DNA of 64,000 nucleotides from Brachypterus glaber (GCA_958510825.1 OY294049.1:33198774-33262773); one strand, 5' to 3'. Numbered from the stretch's first letter, positions 23,401 through 35,308 are shown. Numbers and translations are program-made. The notes: generated by a model from the sequence alone, not told the origin.

Positions 23401-25184
23401 TGGAAAATATTACCTATTACCTTGTTTATCTTTTGGGCAAATAGACTTTTGTTGCTCTAGTTTTGAAACAGTTTTTTTGTATACTATCGCGGCCACGATC
23501 CAATACAGTGAACAGTATAAGTACAAGAAAGACATTAAAAAACTAACAAAACAAAGTCATGGTCATGAACGTAATATCTAATTTGCAAAAATAATGAAAC
23601 TCTAATATGCAATATTTCTTTCTATTGCCAACAATTGTTCTAGATAATAAGGTCCGATTGCTTAAGAACCATTTGAAATAAAACACAATAGAGCACTGCC
23701 TACTAAGTACTTGTTGTAATGACCATAACACATTTTTCTTTAGTTATGGACGGCCTACCTAAATTTATTTGTTTAAAATCAATTTTTAAGTAGCTGATTC
23801 ATAATATTATACCGTCTAGTGTATTATACTATTGAATGTATAACATATTAACAGATCATTAAAATTAACTTTTATACTAAGGTAAGAGGCGCATATCGCT
23901 GATCATGTTCTGTGCTTAATATTAGGTTAAGGTTCTATGGGGTTGGATGCGACGTTCACCCATAAGCCATAAAAACAACTTCTAATCAAGATAGGAGGCG
24001 GGTAGCGAAGACTATTATGCACAGGCCATAAAATTTAGTAGTCAGCATCATTATTATAGTAGGTGTCACATTTATAGTAGAATGTTTACATTTAAAATAT
24101 ATTAATGTGAGACAGGGAGGTAATTAAATTTTATTATAATTAATACGTATTTAACTTATATACCTCGATACCCAGAAGACAAATAAAACAAATTAAAGCC
24201 GGTCCAGTAAATATTTATTGCTACAAAATTTGTAGCAATAAATATTTAATGATTTGTGGGTGTGTTTAAATCTTTTGTGAAATATGATTGGATAGGGTCG
24301 AACGTTAACTGGCTAGAATCAGTCCACGTGGACTCGATAAAAACACATTAGTTTAAATGAGTCTAAAATTATACAACGTCCCGATTGGAAAACCAGTTTG
24401 ACACGCTCCAGATAAAAATAATCGCTGGTAAAAAATTCTCTTATAAGTCTGGCAGCGACTATAATTTTATATACAAACAATAATTTATACCAAAACAAAC
24501 GAAAAAATTTATCTACGAATAATAACATCAATACATAACATGAATGTATTTAAATTTAAAAAATATTTTTAAGAAATGAGTGACATCATACGACAAATTC
24601 AGATTTTAAGTACCCATTTTTAATGTCCTTTACAATGAATAAGCATAATCATAGTGTCATATTAAACATTGTCTTCCTTGTTTCTTATGAAACATAAAAA
24701 AAAAACAATGTAACATCTGGCATTTGAACTAAGCTTATTTAAAGCTATAATTATATATGTATTTAAAATTAGGAATAAAAAATACATGTAGGTACATAAA
24801 ATCATTGACATTCATGGGAATAATAAATTACATGGGATAAACTAAGGCTAGGCTTTAAGCCAAAAACATGGCATATAATTTTCGCATTATATAAATATTT
24901 GATCCATTGTTCATTTAGATTTTGCATTGATTAAAATACCTACTTGACATTCATAAATAGAGAGACAACTACACGGATGAAACAAAACTGTGATTATTAA
25001 TCACAGATTAATAAAATAAAATAAATATAATACTATTTTTTAAATTTTGTAGTTGTGGTATATTACTTATAGTAAGAAATTAAACTAAAAAGGAGCAAAT
25101 TCATTAAGATATTAAAAGTGTAGTACTACAAACATGCATCTGATCTGATCTGACCTTAAACCGTGGATTTATGAAAAAGCTATC

Positions 25185-25262
25185 TGCAGGAACTGAGTAT
25201 AGAACCCGGGCTTAAGCGTTTAAGACTAGTATTTTACCGTTTTACTATTTCAGCTACATAAA
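25185..25262 (-). tRNA. Degenerate tRNA-like sequence (SINE head)
   Basis: The minus strand has an A-box-like TAGCTGAAATAGTAAAACGG and a B-box-like CCCGGGTTCTATACTC about 33 bases apart. It is followed at 25137-25152 by a TCTGATCTGATC microsatellite. Stems are poorly kept, so it is a pseudogene or the promoter head of a short SINE. Confidence 0.35.
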
Positions 25263-26014
25263 TATGCAAATATTAATTGTGTCTGTTAAAGTTAGATTAG
25301 ATTTGGTGCAGTTGTAAAAACGATATAAAATGATATTTTAACATATTGTATTTAATATTTATATTTGTGTGTTAAATATTTTTTACTAAATACCATTTCA
25401 GAATGGCATCTTCAAGAGCTGTATATTCTATATTACAATTTGAAACGTCTTATAGTAAAACATACATTGTGTATATTATACAAAAATACGACTACGTGTG
25501 GTATTAATATTTGTCGAAATATCTATCAGTGTAGCTTTGTACAACAATGAATATCCTGCAGGTACATGTACATGTGTATACACTGATATAAATGTTGTTG
25601 TAATATAGGCGCCAACCATATTTTGTAATATGTTATAACATAAATATATATTATACGATACAAAAACCAGTAGTAGAATTGAGCGGTAAATAACATAAAA
25701 TTGTAATAAATACAACAACAAATGTTATCTTATGTCATTAATAACTATATAATTTTATCTGTGTAAGGGTTTTAACATAGTATTCCATATTACAACATAA
25801 TTCATATTATTAATAATAATAACAGTATACTGTTTAAGTAAGAATCACTAAGAAACATTCTGTGTATTAATTAAAAAAAAGTCCTTCCCAATAAAGTTTC
25901 GTAATTTCTTATATTTTTTATCTGGTATATAATGGTGAAACTAAATTGAGGTTTATGATGATTCTGATATTGATTCTTTATGATATGCAGGTATTGTAAA
26001 TAGTTAAAATAACT

Positions 26015-26340
26015 TTATCCAATACATACAGATAATAAGACAATTACCAGCTTTATTTTAAATATATAAACTCAATAATAACCCCCGCGTGGCTTTTACT
26101 TTATTGAGTGGATAATTATTTATTTTACCCACTCAACTGTCACTTATTATTTTCTTGTAAATGTCATTAAAATTTTAATAAAAATATGAATTCCTAAGCT
26201 ATTTATTGGATAAAACCTTGTATAGCACTCATGGGTAAACCGATATTGTCCAAACGAAAATTAACCTGTTTGGCTGAAGCCTCGCAGGTTAATTTTCTCA
26301 TGGGCAATATCTTACTTTACCCACTAGTACCATAAATAAC
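26015..26340 (-). mobile_element. Two-hairpin MITE family, copy 3
   Basis: Same ends as 3251-3580 and orientation as that copy. The large hairpin here is the best preserved: GGGTAAACCGATATTGTCC..AAAATTAACCTG pairs with CAGGTTAATTTTC..GGGCAATATC..TTTACCC. Confidence 0.75.
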
Positions 26341-26882
26341 TATTTATGTATTCCAAGTTTTTTTTGTTTGTTTGGATCTTTAAGAGACAGGCTAAGTGCC
26401 TATGGCTCATTTGTCTAAAATAGAATAGTTTGAATGGATATTTGGGGAAGTGAGTCTCTGCTCACTGATGCTGGAGTTGTATCTGTCATGAATTGGCAAT
26501 GGGGGTGGGGAAAGGGGGGGGAGTATTGCAAGTGTTCGTTGTTAACGAAAACCAAAATGCAATAATTATAATTATTTAGTAGAGGTTTTGTAAATACAAA
26601 GACATTAAAATATGGAAATGTCACTATTTCTTTAGAATTGCCAGACTATTATTTGTTACGGAATAAATTTTATATAGGATAATTCAGAAAAATGATCACG
26701 CTAGTCTAGTATATGACAAAAGGGCATAAAAAATGCAACGGATTTTGGTGGTTTATTTTTTCCACTTCGTTTTTTTCAATGAAAGAAATTAGTTAACGTT
26801 GTCAAATTGTTAAATAAGATCAAATTGTACTGACGATATTACTGTTCAAAATTTGAAATTTATTTTGTATTTTTTTTTTCAG

Positions 26883-27175
26883 TTCCCGAATATGATCTCG
26901 TGCCAGTCCATCACGTTCGGCGAAGAGAGGTGCCAAAAATATACAACGAAACCGAAAACCTAATAGACTCAGACGATGTGATAAAAGAAAAGCCATATAA
27001 GATGAAAAATTTAGTTGATAGTAGACATAATATAAGACTTAAGGCATTTGGAATGCCATTTAATTTAAGTTTAGTGCCAACAGAGGGACTATATAAAAAG
27101 GGGAAACTGAAAATATGGACTATAGAACCGAACGCAACTGCGCAACATGGAGTGGAGTATGTGGAGTTGCCTGAG
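26883..27175 (+). CDS. ADAMTS-like propeptide exon, 293 nt
   Basis: Follows a long T-run and CAG, and ends GAG|GTAAG in phase 0. With one base from exon 2 it encodes VPEYDLVPVHHVRRREVPK, an acidic linker, then NIRLKAFGMPFNLSLVPTEG and an NATAQHGVEY stretch ending ELPE. A hydrophobic core of the form (L/I)xAFGxxFxLxLxPxxG followed by an N-linked site is characteristic of the reprolysin (M12B) propeptide of ADAMTS proteins. N-glycosylation sequons occur at NET, NLS and NAT. The exon gives a secreted, latent protease precursor; the zinc-binding catalytic exons are not seen downstream. An ADAM proper is less likely. Confidence 0.75.
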
Positions 27176-27295
27176 GTAAGTTGATATTTTATACCACTTC
27201 ATGATTTTCTTTACATTATGTTTTAATAATAGATTCGCAGTGAGTAAATTTTATTGTAAAACCAAAATAGTATATTATGCACCTATAGGACATTA

Positions 27296-28230
27296 AGAGG
27301 ATATCCGGGGGATATTGTGTGCTATATGGGTAGTATGCGAACCAAGATATATGGATGCTTTAGCTTTAGGAACTAGTTCATCTTGATGCGAACTAAGTCT
27401 TTAATGTTTTTTAAAGTTATTTGCTGAGACGGAGTTCACTGATTTTATTGGTTGTCAAGGTAATCAAGCCTGAGAATATACTGCCCTTATATCCTAAGGA
27501 TATACGGTATGTCCTTCGTACATCCCAGGGACGTGCCGAGGGGATATCCCGTGGATGTTCTTTCGGATATCCCGTAGATGTCCTTTCTTATGTCCCTGGG
27601 ATATCCTACAATGGCTTTTCCTTCATTATTTTAAATTTACCGCGTTTTTTGTGACTTTAATGGCGGATGTTGTTGTCGGTGTTTGTGGTCTGTTTATGTG
27701 TGTAAGTTTTTTCCACAGTTATTATTAAATATTTATATTGTGTTTTCCTCTATTGGAAAATTTCGTGAGTATTACCCCTCCCTGATGGAAAAAAGGAATA
27801 TATTTCGAAGATAAGTAAGTTACTAATTATGTAGAAATATGTCCGACAAAAGTGGCCATCAAATAGTATTGCTTTTGTTATTTTTTCGTGGAACTATTAG
27901 TTTAAATTTAAATAAATTGCACCTAGGTGCTAGCTGCAAATAGCAATATTTCATAAAAAAAAATAATAAAAGCAATACTATTTGATAGCCACTTTAGTCG
28001 GGGACAGGTGTATATAATTAGTAGCTATCTTTAAGACAGACGTACAGTATATCCTCAGAACATACCTTCGAGATATCCTTGGGATATACGCTTTGGAAGT
28101 CACTCGGCTTCCCGCTTATTAACAAAGTATATCCTAAGGATATCCTACGGATATCTATAGACGAAATAGTATATCCTGGGGATGTCAGAAATCCCAAAAT
28201 GGATATTCTGGGGATATCATTGTATAAACC
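27296..28230. repeat. Clusters of ATATCC..GGATAT palindromes, split by a MITE
   Basis: About fifteen variants of a 14-16-base palindrome (for example ATATCCTAAGGATAT, ATATCCCGTAGATGTCC, TATCCTGGGGATGTC) lie at 27296-27620 and 28050-28230. The 27841-28004 MITE and about 400 bp of other sequence separate the two clusters. Not coding. Confidence 0.6.
27841..28004. mobile_element. 164-bp foldback MITE
   Basis: GTCCGACAAAAGTGGCCATC and AAATAGTATTGCTTTT pair with AAAAGCAATACTATTTGATA and GCCACTTTAGTCGGGGAC. The loop contains GCACCTAGGTGC. Confidence 0.75.
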
Positions 28231-30003
28231 TGTGCTATCTGGGTTCTAGCGCAAATAGTACAATAAGAACAACAAAAATATCAAACATTAATCTTAAACT
28301 AAATCCAATAAAGATATCCATTTCTGTCTTGTTAGATAAAATATAAAGGAGCCGATGTAGATTGACCCCTTTATTTAAATTTGATCTGTATAAGTCTACC
28401 AGTATATGGTATGTCTATATATAATCTACATTGTGAAATAACTGCTCTTATTTGCATATGGGCAAAAGAACCGCACAAGTTTTACATAAACATTTTCGCA
28501 AAAATATGTATGTAGAAATATGTTTACTTCCACCAGACACAGACGCAGTGACTTCAGGGCACAAAATATAGGTATATTTAAAAAAAAAAAAATATTTCTT
28601 GTTTATCTAAAACTATCGTTTTCCAAAAGTCGCAATAAATTGAAGTTTTTGCTTTTTAAAGTCGAGACGAGCCAAAAATTGCATCGTCAATAGTCAGGAC
28701 GTCTTGTTGGACCGTCATCTTTGCAATCAGTATACACTAGTATGCATTTTTATCGCAAATTTACTACTTATGTAGTAGCTATGAGACAAGAAATCACATA
28801 TTGCATAGCAACATGTTGTTGCAATAGCGTTTACGAATTTTATTTCTTATTGATCAACAATAGAGCTACAGTTCTTATCAAAATCAAAAACTATGAAGAC
28901 ATCTTCATTTCTGGAAATTTTCTAAAGAATCTGATCTTAATTATCTTGATGAAAACCTAGCTAGAACGAAAACCTCGTCAAGTGGTTTGGGGACCTATTT
29001 GGTGAAAGTACACAATGATGTGGAAACATAACGGCTTTATCTTCCCAGATATTACCACAGGTCCACATATCTGTGGTCAGTTATTTATTACTGCAATTAT
29101 TTCAACCATTATGATGGTGGTTGGAAAATATTGAAAATGACTATGTGTTTCATAATGTATGCCTATTTATAGCTACAAGAGTTATATAGTGCTAACATTG
29201 TAAGTAATATGCATTTGAAGACATAACTTTTCTAGAAAAGGGGATTATCTGTATACACTTCAAATATATTTTACTGTTCTGTTAACGTAATAAAATACAC
29301 TTAATTTACTTCAAATTCTTTATGAAAAATCTCTTTTACCAAGTACCAAGTACCGTTTTGCAGTAAAGAAATACTATACTATATGTATATATAGTATACT
29401 AGATATACACTTAGTTGAAAATTTTATAAAATATTTATTTTAATGTAATAATTTAAACAAACCAAATTTCAATTTAAATTTTCCAGTGAGTAATACTGTA
29501 AAATTAAAAGATAGTATAAGATTACAGCCGAATAAAAACATTATTTAGAAATAGAAAAGGAGACAATATTTTTAAAGACTATTTTATAAACAGTAAAAAT
29601 ATCAAGTTTCGGTTTAAGGTGGAATAAAATGTTAAAAAATGTTTAATAATTGTTTTAAGCTTACTGAAAGTCGAGGGGTAAACAGCTGAAAAAAGTTGTA
29701 TACCTGAATTCCTCGTAGGAGGTAACCTATTAGGATTTCCTCAAGATTTCCTTAAAGAATAAGTCGATTTTCTTCAAGATTACCACAAAAATTCTTAAAA
29801 ATTACCTAAAATAAGGTCTCAAGATTGGTAAATATGAGATTTCCTCTAGAGATTACCTCCAAAATTTCCTCCATTTTGTACACCCGAAAGTAGGTATAGC
29901 GTCGGTTGTGCCAGACAGTTCGGTACATTTGAACTACTGTCGGTAAGTGTGTAATCTGTATTATCGGTACATTTGAACTACTGGCGGGGAAATTTAAAAA
30001 TAC

Positions 30004-30141
30004 AAAATGGCGGTTTCCGGTGACGTCACAAAATGGCGGTTTCCTGTTTCGGGAAATTTAAAAATACAAAATGGCGGTTTCCGGTGACGTCACAAAATGG
30101 CGGTTTCCTGTTGCGGGAAACTTAAAAATTCAAAATGGCGG
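30004..30141 (+). promoter_or_regulatory. Tip cluster: five AAAATGGCGG and two TGACGTCA motifs (left)
   Basis: AAAATGGCGG starts at 30004, 30030, 30068, 30094 and 30132; TGACGTCA at 30021 and 30085, set 64 bp apart in a duplicated module. The first motif matches the YY1/Pho core and the second the CREB/ATF site. Function is inference; a host-factor-responsive promoter or end-binding region is possible. Confidence 0.5.
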
Positions 30142-30380
30142 TTTCCGGCTGTTTTGGTTTTCATAGTGCTGTTAGTACCTAAGTTTTCTAGCACCCTTTT
30201 TTGGCGTTTAGATCCAATACGCAGCCCCCTGTCCTAAAGACAGTATTTATACCCATTAAGCAGACCCCCTGGGGTCACAGTATACAAACCCTATGTGTAA
30301 AGCCCCTATTTCGGAAGTAAAGTGTCAAACGCCGGGGTTTGTTTTTCAAGAAACCTATACATTATTACTTTTAAAAAAAT

Positions 30381-30455
30381 TCGCGATGGCGGTGAATTGA
30401 ACCGACGACCTACAGGTTGATAAACGAACGCGATACATACTGAGCCACAAGCCAG
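30381..30455 (-). ncRNA. tRNA-like Pol III unit in the left arm
   Basis: On the minus strand, TGGCTCAGTATG (A-box-like) and GGTTCAATTC (B-box-like) are spaced as in a tRNA and followed shortly by a T-run. The acceptor and T stems do not pair well, so it is not a standard tRNA. The same unit is in the right arm. Confidence 0.35.
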
Positions 30456-31604
30456 TTGTAAATATAAATTTTAATCATTGAAGATATAAATACTAGTGGT
30501 TGGGGGAGAGATAAGTTTCGCCTAAAAGAGACCAGTCCTATTTTTTAATGTAAAATAAGCCATGTAAATTAGAAAAAGAGTATGGTAGCTTAAATTAATT
30601 AAAAAAGCTATTTTTATTTTATTAAGTTAATTATTAATATATTTTAATACAACAAAAAACATTTATTGAAAACATCATTTAAGACACCAGTCTAATTATA
30701 AAAATAATACAAAAAAATGGTTTTTGAGAAAAAGTTCTCAAAAAGTGGAAAGTATTATTATATCAGCAGTTGTATTTTGTTCAGTTTAGGGAGAGTGGGG
30801 TATTACCGTACACCTAAGCAAAAATTAATGCTGCGGTATGTGAGGTAATATTTTTGTTTGTATTTTTATGTAATTTTAAAGAACATATATTTGGTTAATA
30901 AATTTAAAAAATCTGAACTTTTAAGATTGACGAAAATAAATTACACATGAAGTATATTTCCGTACGAAAGTATAATAGCATCTTTGTTGGAAAATAACAT
31001 AATTTCTTCCTTTTTGATGGCAGCTGCAACAATCAATTATTTTATATTTAAAAAATGTATAATACCGCACACTTTCGGGTAATAGCGTACACATTCGTAT
31101 AATACCATACATTGTGTACGGTATTACACAAGGTCACATGTGGAACGAAGAAAAATCATATTAAAAATATGATTAAAATATCTTCTATACAATAATCTTA
31201 AGTTATAATTTAATAAAAAAAAACACAAAACATATATTATTAATTAAAAATAATAGTACTTACAGCTTATTTGGTAGTCTTATAAAAATAACACTGAAAA
31301 TCGACGACATACTGCCTCTCACGTAGTTCTCTCGGGACTGGTACAAACCTTCACGTGGTGGTGTTTTTAATACAATGAAAATTCTTGAAGCATCGTTTCG
31401 AAATCTTCTACCGAAACAGCGTCGTACTGTATTAGACTCCGTACGGTATTAGCCGCCTCTCCCCTATTAATAGATCGGACCTTCCAACTGCAGACAATAC
31501 GTTTAGAATCATATAAAGATACATTATCACAATAATTATAGCAATTAGACTAAAATTTTAAAGAAAGATTCCGTATTGGTTCGTAAAACTTAATATCTAT
31601 AAAT

Positions 31605-31610
<6 letters not shown>

Positions 31611-31671
<61 letters not shown>
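31611..31671. repeat. (TA)n microsatellite, left arm
   Basis: An uninterrupted TA run of about 60 bp, in the mirror position of the run at 43189-43250. Likely a replication-slippage tract, and it could extrude a cruciform. Confidence 0.9.
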
Positions 31672-31674
<3 letters not shown>

Positions 31675-32550
31675 CAAATTCTGTTGAAATATTAACTAAA
31701 TAAAAATAATTTTATTTTAATAGTTATAATTTAATAATTATTACATATGAATACAAAAATTATTCTCAAACACATTTTGCAGAAAAGTTCGCAAAATAGT
31801 TTAGCATACACAGAAAAAAATGTTTTCTTAAATCAAGAATATTGTGATTCGTATATAAAAATATTTATTTTTATATACCACGGTACAATCAAATTACATA
31901 TTTGTTTTAAAAACTATAGCAAAAAAAAAGTATAATCACAAACATAAAAATGTTTGACGCCTTTTTCCAATTTTGCTTAAATACATATTTTTAGGAAGAG
32001 TTGTTATATTTTAAGTGTGGTTTGTCTATTGCGCCTAAATTATACAAAACTAATCAAAAAGTATAATAACACACAGAAAAGTATTTTTTTAATCAAGAAT
32101 ATTGTTATATCACATTTGTTTTTTCTATGTTATACCTAATTGCAGATATTATTTTGTTTTAAAAGTTAGCAAAAAGTATAATTACACACAGAGAAATGTT
32201 TCTTAAATCAAAAATATATCACATTTTTTGTGTTATACCTAATTACAGATTTTATCTTGTTTCATAAGTTTGCAAACAGTATACACACAGAAAAATGTTT
32301 CTTAAATCAAAAATATTGTTATATCACATTTTGTTTTTTCTGTGTTAAACCTAATTACATATTTTGTCTTGTTTCAAAAGTTAGCAAACAGTATACACAC
32401 AGAAAAATGTTTCTTAACCCTTACCCCCCCGAGACTAAACTAATGATAATTTTTCGATTTAATTGTGTTTTTTGCTATACCTAAAAAGAAGAAAAAAAGA
32501 ATAAAAAATACATTTTTTTTTTTAGTTTCTGTTTCCTTTGAGTCACATTT

Positions 32551-33840
32551 TATCTTGTTTCAAAAGTTAGCACAAAGTATACACACGGAAAAATATTTAT
32601 TAAATCAAAAAAATTGTTATATGCAACAGTATTCTCAAACAGACTTTTTTCTGTGTGCAGCGGTATTTTATTATTAATGTTCTAAGAAAAAATTTTTTTA
32701 ATAATAATATAATTTTATTTCTTTGTGTATTTATCTTAATTTATTAATACACCGTACAATTAAATTGCATATTTGTTTAGACTTTTTATATTATAACTAA
32801 TTGTATATTTTATCTTGTTTCAAAAGTTAGCAAAAAGTATACACACGGAAAAATATTTATTAAATCAAAAAAATTGTTATATACAACAGTATTCTCAAAC
32901 AGACTTTTTCTGTATGCAGCAGTATTTTATTATTAATGTTCTAAGAAAAAAAAATTTTAATAATAATATAATTTTATTTCTTTGTGTTTATATTTATCTT
33001 AATTTATTAATACACCGTACAATCAAATTGCATATTTGTTTAGATTTTTTGTGTTATAACTAATTGTATATTTTATCTTGTTTCAAAAGTTAGCAAAAAG
33101 TATACACACGGAAAAATATTTATTAAATCAAAAAATTGTTATATACAACAGTATTCTTAAACAGACTTTTTCTGTGTGCAGCAGTATTTTATTATTAATG
33201 TTCTAAGAAAAAAAAATTTAATAATAATATAATTTTATTTCTTTGTGTTTATATTTATCTTAATTTATTAATACACCGTACAATCAAATTGCATATTTGT
33301 TTAGACTTTTTGTGTTATAACTAATTGTATATTTTATCTTGTTTCAAAAGTTAGCAAAAAGTATACACACGGAAAAATATTTATTAAATCAAAAAAAATT
33401 GTTATATACACCAGTATTCTTAAACAGACTCTTTCTGTGTGCCTCAGTATTTTATTATTAATGTTCTAAGAAAAAAAAATTTAATAATAATATAATTTTA
33501 TTTCTTTGTGTTTATATTTATCTTAATTTATTAATACACGGTACAATCAAATTGCATATTTGTTTAGATTTTTTGTGTTATAACTAATTGTATATTTTAT
33601 CTTGTTTCAAAAGTTAGCAAAAAGTATACACACGGAAAAATATTTATTAAATCAAAAAAATTGTTATATACACCAGTATTCTTAAACAGACTTTTTCTGT
33701 GTGCAGCAGTATTTTATTATTAATGTTCTAAGAAAAAAAAATTTAATAATAATATAATTTTATTTCTTTGTGTTTATATTTATCTTAATTTATTAATACA
33801 CCGTACAATCAAATTGCATATTTGTTTCAAATTTAAAATA
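32551..33840 (+). repeat. Five tandem 262-bp units in the left arm
   Basis: Units start at TATCTTGTTTCAAAAG 32551, 32811, 33074, 33335 and 33598. Each contains GTATACACACGGAAAAATAT, a CAGACTTTTTCTG hairpin and ACACCGTACAATCAAATTGC. Shorter, degenerate 110-130-bp relatives precede it (about 32060-32420). The right arm has about one full unit. The regular period excludes random similarity; it is a satellite-like expansion. Confidence 0.85.
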
Positions 33841-34216
33841 CTATTGTTGCCATATTATAACAAAAAAGCGAAAAGTACAAAAATATTTTACAAACACAGA
33901 AAAATAAAATCTTAAATCAAGAATATGCATTAACGGAGATTTTTATTTTAGTAATTATATACTTATAATTTAATACATTTTAATACAAAAAATTACTGGG
34001 GAAAATGTAATATACCATTTACTATGAATATAATGAAAAAGTATTGTTTTTTGTGGAATATTTTTATTCGTTTCAAACTTTAATTTAAAATCTACACACA
34101 CCAGATTTGATTTATTTCTAATAGGTTTTTGCAGCTCCTTAACAATTTTTTTTCTTCAGTTATAAGGGTTTTATTTTCTTAAATTATTAAAATCAACAAT
34201 TCCAGATAACGGTATT

Positions 34217-34645
34217 TTAACATGACTTTCTGTCTTGTTCAATTTTTTCTAATCTATTATTTATATCTTTACTTGTACTATTTATTTTATCATATAGCTC
34301 CTTAATTTTATTTTGTAAGGCAACTAACTCTTTATTTATATCTTTGCTAGTACTATTTAGTAGTAACTGTATGGAATCTTGTAATTCTTTTTTAAACACC
34401 TTTTCTCTTTCTCCCAGTGAATCTTTTAAAATTTTTATATTATCCATTGCATTTTTATAACAATTATCGACATACGATTTATTAGAACAATCGAGAGCAT
34501 TTTTAGGTTGTAAAACATTAACCAATTTTCTATTTTTTACATTCACATTACCCTCAGAGTCTAAAGATAATACTTGAGGCTGAGGTCTTATATTTATAGG
34601 TTTTTCTGATGTCAAAGAAGAACGACCAAACTTATCAACACCCAT
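34217..34645 (-). CDS. Fibre-like coiled-coil protein of the 15-kb element, 142 aa
   Basis: The ATG at 34645 gives MGVDKFGRSS, a start I associate with a small protein family in arthropod polymerase-B-bearing mobile elements. Residues 32-60 (GNVNVKNRKLVNVLQPKNAL then D-C-S-NKSYVD) have the form of the strand-turn modules found in phage and adenovirus-like tail or fibre shafts. Residues 65-140 are a charged coiled coil with a duplicated NSTSKDIN block (97-104 and 122-129). It ends SC. No signal peptide or membrane segment. Likely an attachment or trimeric shaft protein; that is inference from pattern. The frame is intact, so the ORF has not decayed. In-frame codons upstream of the ATG lack another ATG. 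Confidence 0.55.
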   Translation of the reverse strand: MGVDKFGRSSLTSEKPINIRPQPQVLSLDSEGNVNVKNRKLVNVLQPKNALDCSNKSYVDNCYKNAMDNIKILKDSLGEREKVFKKELQDSIQLLLNSTSKDINKELVALQNKIKELYDKINSTSKDINNRLEKIEQDRKSC

Positions 34646-34822
34646 TTTAAAAATAACTACTTTATACAACTATGTATGCATTTATTCATTAGCCTTTGTT
34701 ACACTGAAAAAAAAGTTATATGAAAAAATATACTTTTTATATTTTTTATTTAAAAATATAACACAAAAATAATAATTTAACAGCTCAGCCTAGGCTAAAT
34801 TATAAAAATTTCATAACAATAA

Positions 34823-35308
34823 GTGAAAAGTATTTTATTATCAGTCAAAAAGTCAAATTGCATTCTAAAAGTACACCCAGAAAGGTATTTTTATTTATTA
34901 TACGTTTTCTTTGAACCCAAATGTCTAAAATTAAAGACATTTATACTAAAGTGTTTTTCTAAACAACTTTTACATAAGTCCGTCAGTCTGTATGTTATGT
35001 ATTCTTGTTCGCATGATAAGTCAAGGAAGAACAATCCTATCAACTCAAAATTTTCAAGAAAAATCAAGGAAACTAAGCCTATTGAAAATATCAATCATTT
35101 AAACTTTATTATTTTATATCTTTTTCCTTATTTTAGAAAAAAAAATGTTTTTATAAAAAAATTCACAAAAGGTGGAAAGTATTACTTTACAGCCATAACA
35201 GATAAGGTCTCGTTTACAGAGAAGATCGAAAATTGTGAATGTATTTGTCAAAATACAGAAAGTAGATACAAAAAAGTTGTTTTAAATTTTTATATGTATA
35301 TTTATTAA
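34823..35308 (+). CDS. Unrecognised 161-codon ORF in the element core
   Basis: The longest frame between the fibre-like ORF and the polymerase remnant. It is basic throughout, with Lys/Arg-rich segments (CSHDKSRKNN around residue 62, FSRKIKETKPIE near 78) and a C-terminal half with GGKYYFTAITDKVSF and three clustered cysteines (CECIC). No family is recognised. The flanks are AT-rich and a 67-codon frame opposes it. It could be a real small element gene or chance. Confidence 0.25.
   Translation: MKSILLSVKKSNCILKVHPERYFYLLYVFFEPKCLKLKTFILKCFSKQLLHKSVSLYVMYSCSHDKSRKNNPINSKFSRKIKETKPIENINHLNFIILYLFPYFRKKNVFIKKFTKGGKYYFTAITDKVSFTEKIENCECICQNTESRYKKVVLNFYMYIY

Larger units (their letters stand above)
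10031..26882 (+). other. Intron 2 of the ADAMTS-like gene
   Basis: A 16.9-kb intron between donor GTATGTG and a TTTTTTTTTCAG acceptor. It contains more than a dozen repeats listed separately. Stretches without a named feature (10500-11780, 16240-17320, 18720-20450, 22310-23040, 23400-25130, 25265-26010, 26345-26880) were read on both strands and showed only AT-rich sequence, short repeat scraps and small unsupported frames. Confidence 0.7.
27176..29888 (+). other. Downstream intron and flank, up to the 15-kb element
   Basis: Intron 3 begins at GTAAG 27176 with no later exon recognised. Repeats at 27296-28230 are listed separately. 28231-29888 is AT-rich; a 79-codon frame at 28721-28960 and the ATTACC/GATTTCCTC-rich stretch 29700-29880 show nothing I can name. 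Confidence 0.5.
29889..34030 (+). repeat. Left inverted arm of the 15-kb element
   Basis: Matches the right arm inverted, nearly base for base over the outer 2.6 kb. It then extends through a five-unit tandem array to AAATTACTGGGGAAAATGTA at about 34000. It keeps a 62-bp segment near 31378-31440 that the right arm lacks. Small frames at 30921-31112, 31747-31935, 32230-32484 and 32465-33063 are by-products of the repeat. Confidence 0.9.

Noticed and set aside
25365..25721. Overlapping 61- and 81-codon frames on both strands
   Set aside because: AT-rich, no motif, no splice context.
30921..31112. 63-codon frame identical on both arms (also 43694-43885)
   Set aside because: Identity is due to the inverted arms; the peptide is full of repeated GTATTACCGTACAC motif translation and has no family.
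32551..33840. CRISPR-like array
   Set aside because: Spacers are not unique: whole 262-bp units repeat, in a eukaryotic context.
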